A DNA stretch of 64,000 bases from Clostridiales bacterium (GTDB lineage Bacteria > Bacillota > Clostridia > Lachnospirales > Lachnospiraceae): positions 1 to 64,000 of the forward strand of contig JAGZJZ010000002.1 of assembly GCA_018365455.1 (NCBI GenBank). The letters are read 5' to 3'. Position 1 is the first letter of the stretch. Every line of letters starts with the position of its first letter. The position numbers were made by a program, and so were the translations under genes. The notes beneath the pieces were generated by a model. The model saw only the letters and a list, made by a program, of their open reading frames with translations, ran no database searches and was not told where the DNA came from. This document shows positions 34,051 to 41,430 of this stretch, piece by piece.

Positions 34051-34809
34051 ATGAGTCAGAATAACTCGAATGAGAAGGCGGCAATGCTCGCCAAAATCGA
34101 AACTATTCATCAGGTGGATGGATTTGATCCTACGCCGTTTGCTGTGGATTATACAGATCTGGGAACCGGAGAGGTGCGCAAGCACCTCCCGGTCATGATT
34201 CAGATGGCGTGGTTCCGTCTGAAATATCCGGAAGGACGCATTGCGGTACAGGTGAATTCTGCAAAGGATTGCTTTGTGGCAACTGCCCGCGTGTATCCAA
34301 ACTATAAGGATGCAACGGACTGTTATCTGGCAGAAGCGACGGCATCCAGAGGATATTGTGAGGAGAAACCTTCGGTTTCACCACGGGAATGGGCCCAGAC
34401 AGCTGCTGTCGGAATTGCTCTCCGAAATGCAGGTTTTGGACTTCAGTTTTCTATGGCAGGTGAAGATTTTGAGCCTTCAGCTGTGGATGAGCTGGGAATC
34501 TCCGCCGCTCAACCTCAAACAGAATCAGCAGAAAAACACGAGGTGTCAGAACCAAAACCGGAACCGGCACAAGAGGAATACACTGTAAATGAACCGGTGC
34601 AAAAGGAACTGACTCCAGAAGAAAAGCTGGCACAGGCAATGAATGTGCCTTGCCCAATCTCAAAATTCAGCGGGAAAACGCTTGGCGAGGTATTATCGCT
34701 GGATCCTGGTGCAATTAAATGGGTAGCAACGAAATTCACTGGCGGCGAGGAAATTAAAGCTGCCGCGAAGCTGATTTGTGAATTTTCCCTTCAACAGACA
34801 ATTGCATAA
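34051..34809 (+). CDS. unknown DNA-metabolism protein with DUF3820-like tail
   Basis: 252 residues from ATG 34051 (TAAGGAGG site). The N-terminal domain (about 1-135) contains VMIQMAWFRLKYPEGRIAV and SPREWAQTAAVGIALRNAGFG, a layout loosely like Rad52/Sak-type annealing proteins. A Glu/Pro-rich linker follows, then CPISKFSGKTLGEVLSLDPG, like the DUF3820 GKYKGKTLxEI pattern. A single-strand annealing role is a hypothesis; only the block context supports it. Confidence 0.55.
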   Translation: MSQNNSNEKAAMLAKIETIHQVDGFDPTPFAVDYTDLGTGEVRKHLPVMIQMAWFRLKYPEGRIAVQVNSAKDCFVATARVYPNYKDATDCYLAEATASRGYCEEKPSVSPREWAQTAAVGIALRNAGFGLQFSMAGEDFEPSAVDELGISAAQPQTESAEKHEVSEPKPEPAQEEYTVNEPVQKELTPEEKLAQAMNVPCPISKFSGKTLGEVLSLDPGAIKWVATKFTGGEEIKAAAKLICEFSLQQTIA

Positions 34810-34822
34810 CAGGCGCTAAAGA

Positions 34823-34850
34823 CCAGGGGATTAACGCGGTCATCCCCTGG
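34823..34850 (+). other. hairpin between 34051 and 34881
   Basis: CCAGGGGAT pairs perfectly with ATCCCCTGG around 10 nt, without a T tail. Possibly an RNA processing or stability site. Confidence 0.5.
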
Positions 34851-34880
34851 CTAGGAACAAGACGAAAAGGAGGACAAAAA

Positions 34881-35258
34881 ATGTGTGAAAAAACGAAAAA
34901 GCTTCGTTTCAAATGGGAGTTTGGAGATGAAATGGTCTCGTTGCATGTCAACCAATATGCTTATGGCGGGCGGCTGCACATCGGTATGATCAATTACGGA
35001 GAAGATGGTCCGGAACCCTTTGCAGATATGACGGTCAACCTACCAGCCTATGATCTGGAGGATAACGAAGCATTCATTAACGGAGATATCAGCAAAGACC
35101 TGTTAAGGTTTATCAGGGAGAACAAACTGGGAAAAGTGCTGCCTTACACCGTGAAATCCGGATATGGCAGATATGCGGCGGTGGCATTCGATCTGGAAAA
35201 GCTGGCGGAATACGATCCTTCAGGGGTTGCATCGTTTAAGGAAAACTGTGGGTTATAA
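34881..35258 (+). CDS. DUF4313-family protein
   Basis: 125 residues behind AAAAGGAGG. GGRLHIGMINYGEDGPEPFADMTVNL-type layout, then AFINGDI, FIRENKLGKVL and FDLEKLAEYDPSGV match DUF4313 proteins of conjugative elements. Function unknown. Confidence 0.75.
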   Translation: MCEKTKKLRFKWEFGDEMVSLHVNQYAYGGRLHIGMINYGEDGPEPFADMTVNLPAYDLEDNEAFINGDISKDLLRFIRENKLGKVLPYTVKSGYGRYAAVAFDLEKLAEYDPSGVASFKENCGL

Positions 35259-35331
35259 GGAAAACAGCAATGAGAAGAGGCAGGGGACAGCGTGCTGTTC
35301 CCCGCAAGTTTGAAAAAGGAAAGGAGGCAGC

Positions 35332-36390
35332 ATGGAAATATTTCATATGAGCGATGTTGTTTCGTTGCTGGGAATCCCGATGCCGCCGTCTGGAAGAAGC
35401 TCCTATTATGTGCAGTGCCCATGCTGTGATGAAAGCCCACGGAAAAAGCATTTGAACATCAATTTGAAAAAAGAAGTGTATCGCTGCCCGCGGTGCGGAA
35501 TATCTGGTGGTATATTTGATCTGTACTCCTTATATACCGGGGTTCCGCGTGACAAAGTGCGAAAAGCTCTGGTGGAGAAACTGGGAATGCCTGATAACCG
35601 GTCTAAACCCAAAAAGAGGATACAGCCGCAGGCAAAGCCTGAATGCCCAATAACGGATGTTGATACCCGTCATGCCACATACAGTGCGCTGCTCGATAAG
35701 CTGACGCTGGCGGCAGACCATAAAGAGAACCTGCTTGGCAGAGGGTTGATGGAGGATGACATTATTCGGCTTGGATACAGGACAACACCTGTGGTCGGTA
35801 TGACAGCGATTGCCGGCAAACTTCAGTCCGAAGGGATGTACTTAGCTGGGGTTCCTGGTTTTTACAGGAATGAAAGCGGTACATGGACTTTCATCCATGA
35901 AGAACGCGGTATCTTAATTCCAATGAGAGACCAGAAAGGAAGAATTCAGGGGCTTCAGATACGCAGAGATAAGGTGAAAAAGAGAAAATTTCGCTGGGTA
36001 TCCAGTACAGAGCGGCCGGATGGTTGCCCTGCAGAAGGATGGACACATCTTGCAGGCCCGGTTAGGCCTATGCTGGTGCTGACAGAAGGTCCTATGAAAG
36101 CTGACGTGATTCATGCACTGACTGGTCTGACAGTGCTGGCGGTTCCTGGTGTTAATTCTCTGACACAGCTTGAAACAACCCTTAGCGATTTACGTGCAGA
36201 AGGGGTTGCAGAGATTAAGACTGCTTTTGATATGGATTTTGCGACCAACTACCATGTACAAAACGGTTACAACAATCTTCTCAGTTTTCTTGGCAATATG
36301 GGATTCCGGTTTGGTACTTACCTGTGGGATCCACGCTATAAAGGGCTGGATGACTACATCTGGGAATATTGTTTTCAAAAGAAACGTTAA
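35332..36390 (+). CDS. CHC2 zinc-finger/Toprim primase-like protein
   Basis: 352 residues. An N-terminal CHC2-type zinc finger (CPCCDESPRKKHLN ... YRCPRCGISGG) is followed by a helical domain and a Toprim-like domain with LTEGPMKADVIHAL, AVPGVNS and AFDMD as acidic sites. This is the arrangement of DnaG-like and DUF3854-type primases, shorter than cellular DnaG (about 600). It would prime element DNA synthesis. AAAGGAGG site; ATG 35332. Confidence 0.82.
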   Translation: MEIFHMSDVVSLLGIPMPPSGRSSYYVQCPCCDESPRKKHLNINLKKEVYRCPRCGISGGIFDLYSLYTGVPRDKVRKALVEKLGMPDNRSKPKKRIQPQAKPECPITDVDTRHATYSALLDKLTLAADHKENLLGRGLMEDDIIRLGYRTTPVVGMTAIAGKLQSEGMYLAGVPGFYRNESGTWTFIHEERGILIPMRDQKGRIQGLQIRRDKVKKRKFRWVSSTERPDGCPAEGWTHLAGPVRPMLVLTEGPMKADVIHALTGLTVLAVPGVNSLTQLETTLSDLRAEGVAEIKTAFDMDFATNYHVQNGYNNLLSFLGNMGFRFGTYLWDPRYKGLDDYIWEYCFQKKR

Positions 36391-36396
36391 GAACTG

Positions 36397-36424
36397 GGGT
36401 GGAGCAAAATGCTTCACCCTTTTT
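36397..36424 (+). terminator. terminator of the recombination and replication block
   Basis: GGGTGGAGC pairs with GCTTCACCC, loop AAAAT, then T5. Confidence 0.85.
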
Positions 36425-36444
36425 CGTGTGCTTTTTTTAATCAA

Positions 36445-36486
36445 ATGCGTATAAAAGTTGTAAATACGCATAGCAAATCGTGTAAT
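36445..36486 (+). promoter_or_regulatory. parM promoter (family B, copy 3) with inverted-repeat site
   Basis: TTGTAA (36458-36463), 17 bp, TGTAAT (36481-36486), with ATCG before the -10 as at 1072 and 13250. ATGCGTAT (36445-36452) and its inverse ATACGCAT (36464-36471) enclose the -35. In ParMR systems ParR usually binds repeats at the par promoter, which serve as centromere and operator, so this may be the par site. Confidence 0.65.
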
Positions 36487-36523
36487 GATAAGTATAAGAA
36501 TGAACTTTTCAGGAGGTATACAT

Positions 36524-37444
36524 ATGTTAATCGCAATCGACCATGGCAATTACGCCATAAAGACCACAAACCACTCTTTTATTTCAGGGCTTTCAGAGCA
36601 TACGGTTAAGCCGCCTATGACGGATGAGATTCTGGAGTATGGAGGAAAATACTGGACCCTGAGCGGACGCCGCCTAAGTTATATGAGAGACAAAACACAG
36701 GATGACCGTTATTTCATCCTGACATTATTCGCAATCGCCAAAGAACTGGAGAACAGAGGGCAATATACGCCGGTAGAGCAGATTCAGCTGGCTGTTGGTC
36801 TGCCGCCGGAGCATTTTGGGGTTTTAAAAGATAAATTCGCTCGTTATTTCAAAAGAGATGGAATTATCAAATTTGTTTATGGTGATAAGCCATACAGTAT
36901 TAAGATAGACCGTGTCATGGTGTTCCCGCAGGCATATGCCGCTGTTATTCCCCAGAGTAGTTTGGTTGTCCATACTGTTCGTATGTTTGTCGTTGACATT
37001 GGCGGCTATACCACAGATGTGCTGCTCTTGAAGAATGGAAAACCAGATCTGCAGTTTTGCCGAAGTCTGGAAACTGGCATTATTACTATGAACAACGAAA
37101 TCATACGAAAAGTTGGTGCACTTCATGATATGCGTATCGAAGATGAGCATATTAGTGCAGTTCTCCAGTCCGAGAATACCATTCTGCCGGAGGATGTCAA
37201 AGAGACAATTTGTGAAGCAACGAAGTTACATGCACAGGATATTCTGAATCAGCTTAGAGAATTGCAAGTGGATCTGCGTTCCAATCCTGCAGTTTTTATC
37301 GGCGGGGGAAGTATTCTTTTAAAACATTTCCTGATGAGCTCGCCTTTGGTAGCAAAGGCAGACTTTGTTGAATCTCCGAATGCGAACGCACTGGGGTATG
37401 AAATGCTGGGCAGGAAAACGCTTTCACTTCGTCCGCTTGGATAA
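36524..37444 (+). CDS. parM: ParM/StbA-type actin-like ATPase
   Basis: 306 residues from ATG 36524 (AGGAGG site). Actin-fold nucleotide motifs are visible: IAIDHGNYAIKT near the N-terminus (phosphate 1), VVDIGGYTTDVLLL (phosphate 2) and IGGGSILLK (adenosine). ParM filaments push sister DNAs apart; on an element it suggests a replicating circular phase that needs segregation. Forms an operon with the small gene at 37463. Confidence 0.88.
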   Translation: MLIAIDHGNYAIKTTNHSFISGLSEHTVKPPMTDEILEYGGKYWTLSGRRLSYMRDKTQDDRYFILTLFAIAKELENRGQYTPVEQIQLAVGLPPEHFGVLKDKFARYFKRDGIIKFVYGDKPYSIKIDRVMVFPQAYAAVIPQSSLVVHTVRMFVVDIGGYTTDVLLLKNGKPDLQFCRSLETGIITMNNEIIRKVGALHDMRIEDEHISAVLQSENTILPEDVKETICEATKLHAQDILNQLRELQVDLRSNPAVFIGGGSILLKHFLMSSPLVAKADFVESPNANALGYEMLGRKTLSLRPLG

Positions 37445-37462
37445 GGGACGGAGGGATGTATA

Positions 37463-37825
37463 ATGAAAAAGGATGGAAAATATCGCTTTTCGCTTCAATT
37501 TGGCGCAGATTCAGAGGAACAAGTAAAGGCTGGAGAGTTGCTTGAAAGGCTGGGAAACAAAAAAAGTGCAGTTGTTGTTGCAGCCCTTAACGATTATCTT
37601 AATTCTAACCCGGATTTGCAGGATACACATTGTAAAATAGAGGTCAAGCTGACGTCTGGCTATAATCGGGATGGAATTGAAGAAATCATACGGCGCATTG
37701 TTGAGGAGAGACTTGCAACAGTTCATCAGGACGAATCCTTAATCGCATTTTCAGAGGGAAAAGGGACAGATACTCTGGAGGCAGACATTGCACAGATGTT
37801 GGATAATCTGGATGTGTTTTCATAA
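37463..37825 (+). CDS. parR: ParR-like DNA-binding adaptor
   Basis: 120 residues, 18 bp after parM. The N-terminus (YRFSLQFGADSEEQVKAGELLERLGNKK-type layout followed by VVVAALNDYL) resembles the ribbon-helix-helix of ParR adaptors; the acidic C-terminus would contact the ParM filament. Identification rests on position and fold pattern. Confidence 0.7.
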   Translation: MKKDGKYRFSLQFGADSEEQVKAGELLERLGNKKSAVVVAALNDYLNSNPDLQDTHCKIEVKLTSGYNRDGIEEIIRRIVEERLATVHQDESLIAFSEGKGTDTLEADIAQMLDNLDVFS

Positions 37826-37994
37826 AACTACAGTGCATCCGATAGGATAATGATGGTTATTTAACACACTTAATAATAGAAAAGTCCATGTGAAAAAGTT
37901 TGTATTCCACTTATAGTGCGTGTATTGGAATGTTGAGTTCTTCAATTCCATTGCCAGATTGTATAAAATAAAAATGTAAGGAGAATGTAGAACC
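37826..37994. other. intergenic region with inverted repeat before XRE gene
   Basis: No gene. ATTCCA (37906-37911) and TGGAAT (37927-37932) form an inverted repeat that encloses CACTtatAGTG. It could be the operator of the XRE regulator downstream. Confidence 0.4.
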
Positions 37995-38339
37995 ATGGAC
38001 TATGTTATTTTAGGTAAGAATATTAGGAAGTACCGACAAATGCGCGGAATGCGCCAGGAAGATTTGGCGGAGCTTTGTGATTGTGGTAACAGTCATATCG
38101 GCCAGATTGAAAATGCGAGAGGAATTCCAAGCCTGGATATGATTGTACGTATTGCAAATGCTCTTTCTGTAACGGTAGATCAATTGCTCAGGGAGTATTA
38201 TACAGAACCTGAGAAGGTCTATTTGCGAGAGATTGCAGAGCGCATCGAGAAGTATCCGGTAAAGCAGCGTGTATACGCTTGCGAAGGTCTGGCTGAATTT
38301 TTAAATACCATTGAAAAGTTCAGTCATACGGATGAATGA
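37995..38339 (+). CDS. XRE-family HTH regulator
   Basis: 114 residues; HTH_3 domain at about 6-62 (RKYRQMRGMRQEDLAEL, then SHIGQIENARGIPSLDMI) with a helical C-terminus. GTAAGGAGAATG site. Probably a regulator of element genes, comparable to those that control excision in Tn916 and ICEBs1-like elements; targets are unknown. Its C-terminal tail resembles that of the chromosomal XRE gene at 50127. Confidence 0.85.
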   Translation: MDYVILGKNIRKYRQMRGMRQEDLAELCDCGNSHIGQIENARGIPSLDMIVRIANALSVTVDQLLREYYTEPEKVYLREIAERIEKYPVKQRVYACEGLAEFLNTIEKFSHTDE

Positions 38340-38378
38340 TGAGCATATAACAAAACAGAAAAAGTTTACGCTTTATAG

Positions 38379-38418
38379 AACGGCTATGCTACATGAAAAT
38401 GTAGCATGGTCGTTTTTT
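38379..38418 (+). terminator. strong terminator after the XRE gene
   Basis: A 15-bp stem (ACGGCTATGCTACAT with ATGTAGCATGGTCGT), GAAA loop, T6. Confidence 0.9.
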
Positions 38419-38494
38419 GTTATCTGAAAATAAGGAGGTGATCCCATATGGATTAAGCCATTGACAACTGTAAAAAGGTAACAAGTTGAAAATT

Positions 38495-38519
38495 AAGGCA
38501 CGCCACTACGGCGTGTCTT
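38495..38519 (+). other. hairpin in leader of the sigma-like gene
   Basis: AAGGCACGCC pairs with GGCGTGTCTT around ACTAC. Preceded by a ribosome binding site with a two-codon frame (ATG GAT TAA, 38448-38456), which may be a remnant or a leader of an attenuator. Confidence 0.45.
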
Positions 38520-38560
38520 GACTTTTGCCCTGGTGGTGTGCCCCGTAAGGAGGTACAAAT

Positions 38561-38971
38561 ATGAACCATCAGCAAAAGTCTGAACATGACGAGCTACGGG
38601 CCAGATTCACAGCATGGCTGGAAACAACAGTTTACCGCGCCAGACTCAAATATTTGGAACGGGAAAAACCCAAGGTAAATATAGTTTCAATTGAGGAATT
38701 GCCAGAGAGCGCTTTAGCTGTTTCTGAAAAAGCTGCATATTATGCGAATCCCAAATCCGCTTTTGACTTTGAAGAGGAACGGTTGGCAGAGGCATTTGCA
38801 AAATTGCCGATAAAGCGGCAGGAGATACTGACAATGCTGTTTGTGGAAGAGAGAAAACCGGAGGAAATTGCACGGATATTGAACTGTTCTCCGCAGCATG
38901 TTTACGACCAGCGCTATCAGGCATTGAAGAAGCTGCGCATAGCATTGACAAAGGACGGTGATAAACTATGA
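38561..38971 (+). CDS. sigma-70 region 4-like regulator (Tn916 Orf7-like)
   Basis: 136 residues behind GTAAGGAGG. The C-terminal part LAEAFAKLPIKRQEILTMLF followed by EEIARILNCSPQHVYDQR is a sigma region 4 helix-turn-helix. Small sigma-like proteins of this type (Orf7 of Tn916) regulate transfer or excision. Overlaps the next gene by 4 bp. Confidence 0.75.
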   Translation: MNHQQKSEHDELRARFTAWLETTVYRARLKYLEREKPKVNIVSIEELPESALAVSEKAAYYANPKSAFDFEEERLAEAFAKLPIKRQEILTMLFVEERKPEEIARILNCSPQHVYDQRYQALKKLRIALTKDGDKL

Positions 38972-39159
38972 ATCACATGGAATTTGAAAAGATGCTTCAG
39001 GCGGCAGTTTCCGGCAGTCATGAGGCGTTAGAGCAACTATTTCTACTGTATGCACCATTAATTGATAAGCACAGTAAGGTTGACGGGCAAATAGATGAAG
39101 ATTTAAGACAGTATATTTTGATACATATTGCGCTCAATATTTCAAAGTTTGTCTTTTAG
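38968..39159 (+). CDS. small HTH protein of conjugative transposon type (Orf8-like)
   Basis: 63 residues starting in an ATGA overlap. FEKMLQAAVSGSHEALEQLFLLYAPLI matches the HTH_16 domain of conjugative transposons, which accompanies the Orf7-like protein. Presumed regulatory partner. Confidence 0.75.
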   Translation: MNHMEFEKMLQAAVSGSHEALEQLFLLYAPLIDKHSKVDGQIDEDLRQYILIHIALNISKFVF

Positions 39160-39164
39160 ACGAA

Positions 39165-39200
39165 GGCGGTCTCAGATTTTTCTGAGACCGTTTTCATTTT
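39165..39200 (+). terminator. terminator after the Orf7/Orf8-like pair
   Basis: CGGTCTCAGA pairs with TCTGAGACCG around T5, followed by TTTTCATTTTTTTT. Confidence 0.9.
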
Positions 39201-39360
39201 TTTTGAATTCTGTTCGAGATTTGAGAGATGATGAGGCTTTTTATAGGTAAAGGCATCCCCATGCCATGGTACCTTGACAATTTCATAGCTTCCAACTCTA
39301 CGTTCCCGAACCGAGAAGCGGCTATCCGTTTGTGTGGCGAGCAAAACCAGGAGCACTGAT

Positions 39361-39432
39361 ATATGGGCGGCACCCATATAACGCAATGATCCGGCCGGGG
39401 ATAATGATACTTCTGTAATTCGCAGCCCGGCC
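39361..39432. other. palindromic intergenic region before the excisionase-like gene
   Basis: The 370 bp between 39159 and 39528 hold no convincing gene. ATATGGG (39361-39367) pairs with CCCATAT (39373-39379), and GGCCGGG (39393-39399) with CCCGGCC (39426-39432). Such paired palindromes close to the integration genes could be protein binding sites; role unknown. Confidence 0.4.
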
Positions 39433-39527
39433 ATAATGCAGGCGGGGAGATGAAATTTCTATGGACCTGACAGCCACAGGCGGAGAAGGGGGCATTTATT
39501 TTGATTTTAATAGTAAGGAGGCTGATT

Positions 39528-39737
39528 ATGGGCTATAAAAGGAAAGACGTAGAGCAAACAAAGCAGTATGCAAAAAAGTTTGTGCGCTACAAAGAAGGAG
39601 CAGAGAAGTACAGCCTTGGGCTGACAAAGTTTCAAGAACTCGCAAAGGAAGCAAAAGCTGTTTATAAGATTGATGGCATTGCTTTAGTGAATTGCGAAAT
39701 TTTTGAAAAATTTTTGGAGTCATTCCGAGAGTATTAA
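39528..39737 (+). CDS. DUF6462-type excisionase-like protein
   Basis: 69 residues from ATG 39528 (TAAGGAGG site). KFVRYKEGAEKYSLGLTKFQELAKEA and AVYKIDGIALVNCEIFEKFL-type layout are typical of DUF6462 proteins with a winged-helix excisionase-like fold, found next to integrases. Probably helps excision; this is inferred. Confidence 0.75.
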   Translation: MGYKRKDVEQTKQYAKKFVRYKEGAEKYSLGLTKFQELAKEAKAVYKIDGIALVNCEIFEKFLESFREY

Positions 39738-39843
39738 AGTAGGTGAGACATTATGGCTTTTTTATATAGAGGGACTTTAAGCACTTGGGGACTTGACTTT
39801 CTGTCTTACGATAAGTATAATGAAGACATGTGGAGGTAGCGGT

Positions 39844-40014
39844 ATGACAAAAATGGGTAGACCAAAGGAGGACAATGCAAAGCGTAAGTCCATTACGGTT
39901 CGATTATCAGAAAAAACCCATGCTGAGTTGACCAGGTATGCTGCTGAACACAAGATTACAATGACAGAGGTTGCCCTGCGAAGTTTGGAAGAGTATTTGT
40001 CCAAGCGAAAGTAA
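39844..40014 (+). CDS. ribbon-helix-helix (CopG-like) protein
   Basis: 56 residues from ATG 39844 (GGAGGTAGC site). GRPKEDNAKRKSITVRLSEKT is the beta strand and first helix of a ribbon-helix-helix domain. Placed 43 bp before the integrase, it may regulate it. Confidence 0.75.
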   Translation: MTKMGRPKEDNAKRKSITVRLSEKTHAELTRYAAEHKITMTEVALRSLEEYLSKRK

Positions 40015-40057
40015 GTGCTGTGAGTCCCTTCTTCATTTTATGAAGGAGGTTACAGAC

Positions 40058-41290
40058 ATGGCAAAGAGACGAAAAGATGAGCGGGGAAGAGCACTCAGGA
40101 AAGGAGAAGTACAGAGGGCATCAGATAAGCGGTATATGTACACCTATACTGATCCGTTGGGCAGGCGTAGGTCCATATATGCGCAGGATTTGGCAACGCT
40201 TCGAGAAAAAGAAAAGCAGCTGATGAAGGATCAATTGGATGGACTGGATCTGTATGTTGCAGGGAAAGCATCCATAAATGATACCTATGATCGGTATATC
40301 TCTACGAAGTATGATTTGCGGGCGACCACCCGTAGTAATTACGATTATATGTATGATCGTTTTGTCAGACATACATTCGGAAAGAAAAAAATCGCAGACA
40401 TTAAGTATTCAGATGTACTCCAGTTTTATTGCTATTTACTTAAAGAGGAAGAGTTATCGTTAGGGACACTGGATTCGATTCACACCTTGCTGCATCCGAC
40501 GTTCCAATTGGCGGTTCGAGATGAAATTATTCGGAAAAATCCGTCAGACGGAATTATGAAGGAAGTTAGCAAGAAGGCGGATAAGTCAAGAGGTGTGAGA
40601 CATGCTTTAACGATTGAGCAACAGAGAGTATTTCTGGAGTATATATCCAATCATCCGGTGTATTATCATTGGTGGCCGTTGTTTACGGTTTTACTTGGAA
40701 CTGGATGCCGAATTGGAGAAGCACTTGGTCTCCGCTGGGAAGATCTTGATTTTGATAATCAGATTCTTAGCATCAATCACAGTCTGGTTTATTACCCGGT
40801 TGGAAAATCAAGAAAGTCTGTTCTGCGAATATCGAAGCCAAAGACAGATGCAGGTATCAGAACGATTCCGATGCTTGATATTGTATGTGACGCCTTCCAC
40901 ATGGAGCATGAGGAGCAGGAAGAAACGGGATTCAATGAAACCGAGATCGATGGAATGACGGGTTTTGTATTTATCAATCGTTTTGGTTCTGTTTTAAATC
41001 CGCAGGCGGTGAATCGTACTATCAAACGGATTATCAGCGGGTACAATGCGGAAGAGGTCATCAATGCCAAGCGCGAGCGGAGAGAGCCTATTATTCTTCC
41101 AGATTTCTCCTGTCATCACTTGAGGCATACCTTTTGTACAAGACTCTGCGAACATGAAACAAACTTAAAAGTAATTCAGGCAATTATGGGCCATCGGAAT
41201 ATCGAAACTACGATGGATATCTATGCCGAAGCTACAGATCAAAAGAAAAAGGAATCTTTTGAAAACTTATCCAAATTGGACATCTTTTAG
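40058..41290 (+). CDS. int: Tn916-type site-specific integrase
   Basis: 410 residues from ATG 40058 (GAAGGAGG site). An N-terminal arm-binding domain (YMYTYTDPLGRRRSIYA) and core-binding domain precede the catalytic domain with Arg in GTGCRIGEALGLRW, the HHLRHTFCTRL box, GHRNIETT and the Tyr in DIYAEA. This is the usual last gene of Tn916/Tn1549-like elements and marks the right end. It catalyses integration and, with the excisionase-like protein, excision. Confidence 0.93.
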   Translation: MAKRRKDERGRALRKGEVQRASDKRYMYTYTDPLGRRRSIYAQDLATLREKEKQLMKDQLDGLDLYVAGKASINDTYDRYISTKYDLRATTRSNYDYMYDRFVRHTFGKKKIADIKYSDVLQFYCYLLKEEELSLGTLDSIHTLLHPTFQLAVRDEIIRKNPSDGIMKEVSKKADKSRGVRHALTIEQQRVFLEYISNHPVYYHWWPLFTVLLGTGCRIGEALGLRWEDLDFDNQILSINHSLVYYPVGKSRKSVLRISKPKTDAGIRTIPMLDIVCDAFHMEHEEQEETGFNETEIDGMTGFVFINRFGSVLNPQAVNRTIKRIISGYNAEEVINAKRERREPIILPDFSCHHLRHTFCTRLCEHETNLKVIQAIMGHRNIETTMDIYAEATDQKKKESFENLSKLDIF

Positions 41291-41314
41291 GAAGGGTTCT
41301 CAGTGTGAGTAAGC

Positions 41315-41354
41315 TGACAACAAACTTTCTGCGAAGACAACAATTTGACAACGA
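41315..41354 (+). repeat. integrase arm-type direct repeats near the right end
   Basis: Three related units lie in tandem: TGACAACAA (41315-41323), GACAACAA (41336-41343) and TGACAACGA (41346-41354), each followed by a T-rich stretch. Tn916-type integrases bind repeats of this kind close to the element end, so the attachment core should lie within about 41355-41430. Confidence 0.55.
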
Positions 41355-41430
41355 TTTTCTTTTTTCCCTGATGTGATACGAAGCACTGTGAAGAATGGGA
41401 AAGTAAAGAAATGAAAGGATTTGAATCGTT

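Noticed and set aside
38448..38456. Two-codon frame behind a perfect ribosome binding site
   Set aside because: Recorded only as part of the leader before 38561; it cannot be called a gene.
39156..39434. 92-codon open frame on the minus strand
   Set aside because: It reads through the terminator at 39165-39200 and the palindromes, and has no clear ribosome binding site; non-coding conservation is more likely.
1..41400. Relaxase, coupling protein or VirB4-type ATPase
   Set aside because: None found in this window; conjugative ability of the element is therefore an inference from its relatives and would depend on genes to the left.
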